The notes under the pieces: generated by a model
What the model saw: only the letters and a program-made list of their open reading frames with translations
Databases searched by the model: none
Told to the model about the DNA's origin: nothing
Shown: piece by piece, positions 5,590 through 10,186 of the stretch
Layout: each line of letters opens with the position of its first letter
How positions within the stretch are numbered: the stretch's first letter is position 1
From: Deltaproteobacteria bacterium
GTDB lineage: Bacteria > Desulfobacterota > Desulfarculia > Adiutricales > JAGVGV01
Assembly: GCA_020056895.1 (NCBI GenBank)
Contig: JAGVGV010000399.1
Coordinates: 1 to 10,186 of the forward strand
Direction: 5' to 3'
Length of the DNA stretch: 10,186 nt
Made by a program: the position numbers and the translations under genes

Positions 5590-7350
5590 ATGGCCCTTCA
5601 CCAGGCCATCAAACCTCAGTTCCTCCATCAGGCGGCGGCCGGATCCCCTTTCCGGGGGATGCTCGACTACCGGCAGGCCTGGCTGGCCACCATTCTGATC
5701 ATGGCCCTGGTGACCCTGACCCCCCTGGTGGTGACCGGTCTGGCCGATTACACCATCACCGAACGAGCCGTCCAGGGCGAAGCCCGGTCCCGGACCGCCC
5801 GAGTCGTGTCCAACGCCAAACGGTCCATCAGCAATTATCTGTCCGAAAGCATCAGCGCTCTGGACTTGGTGGTTTTGGAAAACAGCGCGGATCAGCTTAA
5901 AGACCCGGACCGGTTGGGCGGGATTCTGGAACATCTGCAGGTGAGCTTTCTAGGGTTCGCGGACCTGGGGTTGGTGGACCAGAATGGCAACCAGCATCCG
6001 TACGTGGGGGATTATCCGCTGGACCGGAGGAATTACCGGGGCGAGGCTTGGTTTGAACAGGCTTCGCGAAAGGGGACCTTCGTCAGCGATGTATTCCTGG
6101 GGTACCGCGGCGCGCCTCACTTCGTGGCCGTGGTGAAAACCCTGGATGGGGGGGGCGGTTTTCTTCTGCTACGGGCCGCCCTGGATACCGGCCGGTTCAA
6201 CGATCTGGCCCGGTTGGAACTCATCGGCGGCGGCGATTCCTTCATCATCAACCGTCAAGGCGTGCTTCAGACCCCCAGCCTGCTCCACGGACCGGTGCTG
6301 GGCCGGGTCAAACTTCCAATCCCGCCCCATTCCGAACATACCGAAGTGTTCGAAACCACCGACGCCCAGGGCCGGTCTCAGGTGGTGGCCTACGCCTATA
6401 TTCCGGATTCGCCCTTTATTCTGATGGTCATCCAGCCCACGGACGAACTCTTGCGGTCCTGGTACACCACCCGGATCCAGCTCCTGGCCTTCCTGGCCAT
6501 CAGCGTGGTGCTCATTCTGGTCTTCATTTTGGGCGTGGCCACGTATTTTTACAACCGGCTTCACCGGGCGGATATGAAGCAGATCGCCATGCTGGAAGGG
6601 GTGGAACGGATCAACCGCATGGCCAGCATTGGCAGCCTGGCCGCCGGAGTGGCTCACGAAATCAACAATCCCCTGGCGGTGATCGGCGAAAAAGCCGGTT
6701 TGATCCGCGATATATTGAAATACCGGCCGGAAACCGTGGGCGATGAACGGTTCCAGGGGTTGATCGATTCGATCCAACGATCCGTGGAACGAGGCGGGAC
6801 CATCACCCGGCGGCTCCTGAGTTTTACCCGGCATTTGGACATGCGGATCGATCGGTTCAACCTGGCCGGGGCCATTGAAGAGACTCTGGGATTCGTGACC
6901 AAGGAGGCCGAATACCGGTCCATCCACGTGCAGGTTCAGGTGACTCCGGACACTCTGGAAATCGCCAGCGACCGAGGCAAGCTCCAGCAAATATTGCTCA
7001 ACCTGATCACCAACGCCTTCGCCGCCATGAACGAATCCGGCCGGCTGGACATCGAGGCCCGGCTGGTACGGCCGGACCTGGTCCGGTTGACCGTGGCCGA
7101 TGACGGCGCGGGGATTCCGGAAGAAAACCTGGAACATATTTTTGAACCATTTTTTTCGACCAAAAAGGAAACGGGCGGAACCGGCCTGGGCCTGACCATC
7201 ACGTCGGGCCTGGTAAAAAAGCTGGGGGGCGTGATCGACGTTTCAAGCACGGTGGGCGTGGGCACCCGGGTGACCGTAGCCCTGCCGCTGGTCTGCCGTC
7301 CGGTTTCAGATGTGGAGGAAGAAGAGGGGAACACATGCGGATCCTTTTAG
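5590..7350 (+). CDS. Membrane sensor histidine kinase with periplasmic Cache-like domain
   Basis: A 586-residue inner-membrane kinase; ATG 5590 follows GGGAGG (5576-5581) by 8 bases. A first membrane helix lies at about 31-51 and a second at about 296-321; between them is a ~240-residue extracytoplasmic region with Cache/PDC-like features (FADLGLVDQNGNQHPYVGDY, a YRGEAWFEQA segment, and VVAYAYIPDSPFILMV before the second helix). There is no obvious HAMP domain. The DHp helix carries phosphoacceptor H356 in GVAHEINNPLAVI. The ATPase domain is complete: N-box with N475 (LLNLITNAFAAM), G1 DDGAGIP (504-510), F-box FEPFFSTK, and G2 GGTGLGLT (529-536). It should autophosphorylate and donate to the receiver encoded next, whose start overlaps its end by 16 bases (7335-7350). 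The signal is unknown; Cache domains often bind small organic ligands (family knowledge). Confidence 0.93.
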   Translation: MALHQAIKPQFLHQAAAGSPFRGMLDYRQAWLATILIMALVTLTPLVVTGLADYTITERAVQGEARSRTARVVSNAKRSISNYLSESISALDLVVLENSADQLKDPDRLGGILEHLQVSFLGFADLGLVDQNGNQHPYVGDYPLDRRNYRGEAWFEQASRKGTFVSDVFLGYRGAPHFVAVVKTLDGGGGFLLLRAALDTGRFNDLARLELIGGGDSFIINRQGVLQTPSLLHGPVLGRVKLPIPPHSEHTEVFETTDAQGRSQVVAYAYIPDSPFILMVIQPTDELLRSWYTTRIQLLAFLAISVVLILVFILGVATYFYNRLHRADMKQIAMLEGVERINRMASIGSLAAGVAHEINNPLAVIGEKAGLIRDILKYRPETVGDERFQGLIDSIQRSVERGGTITRRLLSFTRHLDMRIDRFNLAGAIEETLGFVTKEAEYRSIHVQVQVTPDTLEIASDRGKLQQILLNLITNAFAAMNESGRLDIEARLVRPDLVRLTVADDGAGIPEENLEHIFEPFFSTKKETGGTGLGLTITSGLVKKLGGVIDVSSTVGVGTRVTVALPLVCRPVSDVEEEEGNTCGSF

Positions 7351-7733
7351 TGGACGACGAGGAAGAGCTGGTGTCCGCCTTGGCTGAACGGTTGTCCTTC
7401 CGGAACATCGAAGCGGATTGGACCACCCGGCCGGAAGAGGCCCTCCGCCTGTCCGGCGAACGGGAATACGACCTGGCGGTCCTGGACGTGAAGATGCCCC
7501 GGATGAGCGGCCTGGATCTCCAGCGGCGGCTTCAGAAACAGCATCCCGGTCTCAAATTCATCTTTTTGACCGGGCACGGGTCCCACCAGGATTTCAAGGA
7601 CGCCAGCCAGGAAGCCTGGGCGTACCTGGTCAAACCCGTGCCCTTGGAAGAGATCATCGACAGGATCCATTCCGCCTTGGCCTCGGGCGGTTCAGGCCAA
7701 CGGGAAGGGAAAGGCGCCAACCATGACCAGTGA
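7335..7733 (+). CDS. Single-domain response regulator (CheY-like receiver)
   Basis: A 132-residue stand-alone receiver starting at ATG 7335 inside the end of the kinase gene, with GAGGGGA at 7324-7330. All catalytic positions are present: D7/D8 acidic pair, phosphoacceptor D51 in AVLDVKMPRMSGLD, T79 in FLTGHGS, K100 in YLVKPVP. The C-terminal ~17 residues are a polar tail with no output domain. It overlaps both neighbours (16 bases upstream, 11 downstream), implying tight translational coupling and near-equal synthesis with the membrane kinase and the following DHp protein. It is most likely the direct phosphate acceptor of the membrane kinase, relaying it or acting by protein contact (inference). 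Confidence 0.93.
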   Translation: MRILLVDDEEELVSALAERLSFRNIEADWTTRPEEALRLSGEREYDLAVLDVKMPRMSGLDLQRRLQKQHPGLKFIFLTGHGSHQDFKDASQEAWAYLVKPVPLEEIIDRIHSALASGGSGQREGKGANHDQ

Positions 7734-8376
7734 AAAGGAACCAAGGTTTTTCGGCCGCGTGGTGGCTTCGCTTTCCCACGAATTGAAAAACGCTCTGGCC
7801 GTGCTCAATGAAAACGCCGGCCTGGCCGGAGATTTGATTGAAATGGCGGAAGAACTGGGCCGGCCGCTCAATACCGAGCGTTTGACCGCCGTGGTCAAGC
7901 GCCTGAAAGCCAACGTGAAAACCACGGACGAGATCGCCGGCAGCCTGAACCGGTTCGGCCATGTGGTGGACGTTCTGGAAGGCCCGGTGGACCTGGACGA
8001 GGTGGTTTTGTTGGCCCTCCGGTTGTACCGGCGGCACGCGGACCGGCTGGGCGCCAAGCTGGAACCATCGTTGGAGCCGGTGTCCCTTCGAGGCCCCGGC
8101 ACACGGCTGGAATGGTTGATGGCCATGTTCGCGGTGCTGGACGGCCTGCTCGGCCGCCCCGAAAAATACCGCCGTGTCGATGTGGCCCTGGATCCAAGGA
8201 CTCCGGCCATTTGGTTCCAGCCGTCCGATGCCGTTGGCTCGGCGGACGTGGCTGGCGCGGCCCGGTCGGTGGAAAGCCTGTTGGCCGAAGACCTTCCGGC
8301 CTGGGGACCCAAGGTGGTGTCCACGGGTCTGGCCGTTGGCCTGACCTGGTCCATACCGGATCACCCCAAACAGTAA
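7723..8376 (+). CDS. DHp-like histidine phosphotransferase candidate lacking a recognisable ATPase domain
   Basis: A 217-residue soluble protein. Its N-terminus resembles a HisKA/DHp helix, FFGRVVASLSHELKNALAVLNENAGL, with candidate phosphoacceptor H19 followed by E20, as in active kinases. A second helix (about 52-82) would complete the dimerising hairpin. The remaining ~130 residues have the length of a kinase ATPase domain and a residual pattern (LEWLMAMFAVLDGLLG where the N-box would be; VVSTGLAVGLTWS near the end, where a G2-like segment would be). However, the N-box Asn, the DxGxG G1 motif and the GxGLGL G2 motif are absent, so ATP use is unlikely. The architecture parallels ChpT and Spo0B, which move phosphate between receivers. 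The start overlaps the preceding receiver by 11 bases and another receiver follows 30 bases later, an ideal relay position. The alternative is an inactive or phosphatase-only kinase homologue. Confidence 0.75.
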   Translation: MTSEKEPRFFGRVVASLSHELKNALAVLNENAGLAGDLIEMAEELGRPLNTERLTAVVKRLKANVKTTDEIAGSLNRFGHVVDVLEGPVDLDEVVLLALRLYRRHADRLGAKLEPSLEPVSLRGPGTRLEWLMAMFAVLDGLLGRPEKYRRVDVALDPRTPAIWFQPSDAVGSADVAGAARSVESLLAEDLPAWGPKVVSTGLAVGLTWSIPDHPKQ

Positions 8377-8383
8377 CAACCCG

Positions 8384-8397
8384 TCCTTTGAAAAGGA
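8384..8397 (+). promoter_or_regulatory. Small hairpin covering the ribosome binding site of the second receiver
   Basis: TCCTTT (8384-8389) can pair with AAAGGA (8392-8397), which contains most of the Shine-Dalgarno AAGGAG (8393-8398) for ATG 8407. The stem is short and the loop tight, so any effect on translation would be modest. It may be chance. Confidence 0.3.
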
Positions 8398-8406
8398 GAA
8401 AAAATC

Positions 8407-8835
8407 ATGTCCGATAACGTGTTGTTCGTTGATGACGAGGTGGATTTCCTTCAAACCCTGTCCGAACGGATGAGCCTTCGAGGCGTGGCCCCCACCACCA
8501 CCAGTTCCCCCAAGGAAGCCATTGAGCTGGCGAAGAAGGAAAACTTCGACGCCATTGTTCTGGACCTGCTGATGCCGGAAATGGACGGACTGGAAGTGCT
8601 TCAGGCGCTCAAGGAAATCCGGCCGGAAGTCCAGGTAATTCTGCTCACGGGACGGGCCACGGTGGAAAAGGGCATTACGGCCATGAAGCTGGGAGCCCTG
8701 GACTTCATGGAAAAACCGGCGGACATCGAAACGCTGATGGAAAAGATCAAGCGGGCCAAGGCCAACAAACTGATCCTGGTGGAAAAGAAAAACGACGAAA
8801 TGATCCAGAAGATTTTGAAGGAGCGGGGTTGGTGA
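8407..8835 (+). CDS. Single-domain response regulator with helical tail
   Basis: A 142-residue receiver with a strong Shine-Dalgarno (AAGGAG, 8393-8398) 8 bases before its ATG. Catalytic residues are complete: D9/D10, phosphoacceptor D53 in IVLDLLMPEMDGLE, T81 in LLTGRAT, K103 in FMEKPAD. Beyond the receiver fold (about residue 118) is a lysine/glutamate-rich helical tail of some 24 residues (KLILVEKKNDEMIQKILKERGW) that could mediate contact with a partner; no DNA-binding or enzymatic domain is present. It is the last gene of the run and closes 78 bases before the convergent kinase gene. It is the natural final acceptor for the upstream DHp-like protein, or a target of the convergent soluble kinase (both inferences). 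Confidence 0.92.
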   Translation: MSDNVLFVDDEVDFLQTLSERMSLRGVAPTTTSSPKEAIELAKKENFDAIVLDLLMPEMDGLEVLQALKEIRPEVQVILLTGRATVEKGITAMKLGALDFMEKPADIETLMEKIKRAKANKLILVEKKNDEMIQKILKERGW

Positions 8836-8859
8836 GCGAGGGGCGGGAGTGTCGGCGAT

Positions 8860-8880
8860 CCCCCGGGCTGTGCTCGGGGG
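8860..8880. terminator. Strong hairpin between convergent genes
   Basis: CCCCCGGGC (8860-8868) pairs with GCTCGGGGG (8872-8880), a 9-bp stem with one G-T wobble and a TGT loop. It lies 25 bases after the receiver stop and 33 bases before the end of the opposing kinase gene. No T-run directly follows on either strand, so its efficiency as an intrinsic terminator is uncertain. A weaker stem ACGC/GCGT (8909-8921) followed by TTTT lies further on for the plus strand. Confidence 0.55.
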
Positions 8881-8913
8881 ACGAAACTCCATCTGGGATC
8901 GTTGTGGGACGCT

Positions 8914-10140
8914 TCAGGCGTTTTTCCCGAACTCGATCGTGAATACCGCTCCGTGGCCGGCCCGGCTGGTCACGAAGATCGTGCCCCCATGGTCTTCGAC
9001 GACCTTGCGCGCATTGGCCAGGCCCAGCCCGTGCCCTTTCTTCTTGCCGGACCGAAAGGGCGTGAAAATATCGCGGATGATGTCCGATGGGATTCCGCCG
9101 CAGTCATCCTCGAAAATCAGTTGCACCCGGTCCGGGTCCACTTTCAGGGTTACGTACATCCGCGTCAAACCGCCGCAGGCGTCCACGCTGTTCTTCACCA
9201 GGTTTTCCACCACGGTGCTGAACCAGTCCGCGTCCACCAGAATGCCCGAAGGCGTTTCGGGGAGCGACAATTCCAGGTCCAGCCAGCGGCCCATGTCCGC
9301 CCGGTGCCGCAAGGATTCGATCTTTCGGGCCACCGCGTTCACCAGGTCCGTATCCCGGTTCAGGATCATCCGCTGGCGGTTGAACTGAGCGAAATTGCCC
9401 AAGAGCACTTCGATCTGACGGGCGTTTTCCTGGGCCATGGACAACAGGTCCCGAGCCTTGGCCCGGCGGGCGTCCGCGTCATCGCCGGCGAGGAGCTTGA
9501 GCGCCAACCCCACGTACCCGCCCACGCCTACGTTGAGCGACCGGATGTCGTGGCCGATGGCCGCCGAATGCTGGCCGGTCAAAACCAGGTTCCGGTTCTC
9601 CTCGTAAAAACGGCTTAACTTGTCCCTGAGTTCCTTGATGCTGATGGCCAGGCCGGCCAGCACGGCGTAATCGTTGAGCGCCGAAACCACCTGGGGCTCC
9701 AGACAGCCCCCGTTTTTCCGGTCCACCACCAGCACATACTTCGTGCGGCCTTCGGGAAGGTCCACATCGTGAAATTCAATGGGAAAAGCGGCCCGAGTCT
9801 CCCCTCCGGGGCCAAACCGGCCCAGGCCGTACCCCTCCTCGGCCGTCCCCACCACGGGGCGGTTCTCGATGGTGGCGTCCCCGGTCACGGTCTTGGGGAG
9901 AATGCGAAAGGTCCGGTCGCCTTCGGAAAGAGCGCAAACATCCAACTGGGTGCTGGTTTTTAAATATAAGAAATTTTCAATAAAATCGACTTCATACACC
10001 CGGGTTTCCAGGTGTTCCGGGTCCAGATCCCGGGCCATTCGGGCCACCCAGGCCAAGAAGGCGTCCAGGTCCAGCCTGGGTTCCAGAATCCGGGCCAGAA
10101 GGCCGCGAATGTTTTCAACGATTTGGTGGTAGATTTCCAT
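8914..10140 (-). CDS. Soluble sensor histidine kinase with GAF-like N-terminal domain
   Basis: A 408-residue protein without membrane helices. Residues about 20-170 look like a GAF-type sensory domain (RTKYVLVVDRKNGGCLEPQ, then LNDYAVLAGLAISIKELRDKL, the usual exit helix). The DHp region has candidate phosphoacceptor H197 in AAIGHDIRSLNVGVGGYVGL. The ATPase domain shows an N-box (VENLVKNSVDA, N317), a G1 segment DDCGGIP (345-351) in which the first glycine of DxGxG is cysteine C347, an F-box-like FTPFRSGKKKG, and G2 GHGLGLANARKVVEDHGG. It is therefore probably active, with a slightly altered ATP lid. It converges on the operon and may feed the same receivers (inference). The start codon is ATG 10140-10138; no Shine-Dalgarno lies at normal distance, and the frame remains open to the window edge without another clear start, so a longer N-terminus is possible. 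Confidence 0.9.
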   Translation of the reverse strand: MEIYHQIVENIRGLLARILEPRLDLDAFLAWVARMARDLDPEHLETRVYEVDFIENFLYLKTSTQLDVCALSEGDRTFRILPKTVTGDATIENRPVVGTAEEGYGLGRFGPGGETRAAFPIEFHDVDLPEGRTKYVLVVDRKNGGCLEPQVVSALNDYAVLAGLAISIKELRDKLSRFYEENRNLVLTGQHSAAIGHDIRSLNVGVGGYVGLALKLLAGDDADARRAKARDLLSMAQENARQIEVLLGNFAQFNRQRMILNRDTDLVNAVARKIESLRHRADMGRWLDLELSLPETPSGILVDADWFSTVVENLVKNSVDACGGLTRMYVTLKVDPDRVQLIFEDDCGGIPSDIIRDIFTPFRSGKKKGHGLGLANARKVVEDHGGTIFVTSRAGHGAVFTIEFGKNA

Positions 10141-10164
10141 ATGTTCGAGATTGGGTTCGGTCGG

Positions 10165-10171
10165 CCTCCTT
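10165..10171 (-). promoter_or_regulatory. Displaced Shine-Dalgarno-like site before the minus-strand kinase
   Basis: Read on the minus strand this is AAGGAGG, a near-perfect ribosome binding site, but it lies 24 bases upstream of ATG 10140. No ATG, GTG or TTG occurs in frame between them. It may act through mRNA folding, serve an unseen short frame, or be coincidental. Confidence 0.35.
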
Positions 10172-10186
10172 CCCGGGGGCGGCCCC

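Noticed and set aside
6169..7137. Long minus-strand reading frame (about 322 codons)
   Set aside because: Opposite the sensor kinase coding region; composition is typical of an antisense shadow.
7654..8892. Long minus-strand reading frame (about 412 codons)
   Set aside because: Covers the DHp-like protein and second receiver on the other strand, with no domain or credible ribosome binding site.
8902..9618. Plus-strand reading frame of about 238 codons opposite the soluble kinase
   Set aside because: The minus-strand frame encodes clear kinase motifs; the plus-strand product is a shadow.
1..10186. Search for tRNA, rRNA, CRISPR repeats, insertion sequences and attachment sites
   Set aside because: No cloverleaf, spaced direct repeats, transposase-like frame or terminal inverted repeats were seen by eye; coding density and composition are even throughout apart from the AT-rich promoter near 1380-1440.

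Overview
The window is a GC-rich bacterial segment with dense genes, short gaps, good Shine-Dalgarno sites and many sensor kinase and receiver proteins. Gene style and content, especially a cytidylate-kinase-like/BON/receiver fusion, suggest a Desulfobacterota (deltaproteobacterial) chromosome. This is an inference from style; no rRNA or other marker gene is present.

Layout. (1) 1-1191, plus strand: the C-terminal end of a SNF2-family helicase, then a SWIM zinc-finger protein, a pair often found together. A hairpin and T-rich tract lie behind them. (2) 1327-1463: a regulatory region with a consensus-like promoter and two copies of an inverted repeat, one overlapping the predicted transcription start. 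This is a likely autoregulated TetR operator pair. (3) 1464-8835, plus strand: a probable long operon. It encodes a TetR repressor, a SulP anion transporter with a STAS domain and an unusual ~140-residue insert, a degenerate cytidylate-kinase-like/BON/receiver fusion, a two-TM sensor histidine kinase, a stand-alone receiver, a small protein with a DHp-like phosphoacceptor helix but no recognisable ATPase motifs, and a second stand-alone receiver. Several genes overlap by 7-16 bases, pointing to translational coupling. (4) 8860-8880: a strong hairpin between convergent genes. (5) 8914-10140, minus strand: a soluble GAF-like histidine kinase converging on the operon.

Working model (inference). 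The TetR protein represses the whole operon until a ligand releases it. The SulP protein moves an anion across the inner membrane. The membrane kinase senses a periplasmic signal and passes phosphate among three related receivers, perhaps through the ATPase-less DHp protein acting as a histidine phosphotransferase. No DNA-binding output domain is seen on any receiver, so output may be protein-protein, possibly through the kinase-like/BON fusion next to the transporter. The combination of a SulP transporter with a multi-part phosphorelay lacking transcriptional output is the most interesting part of the window.
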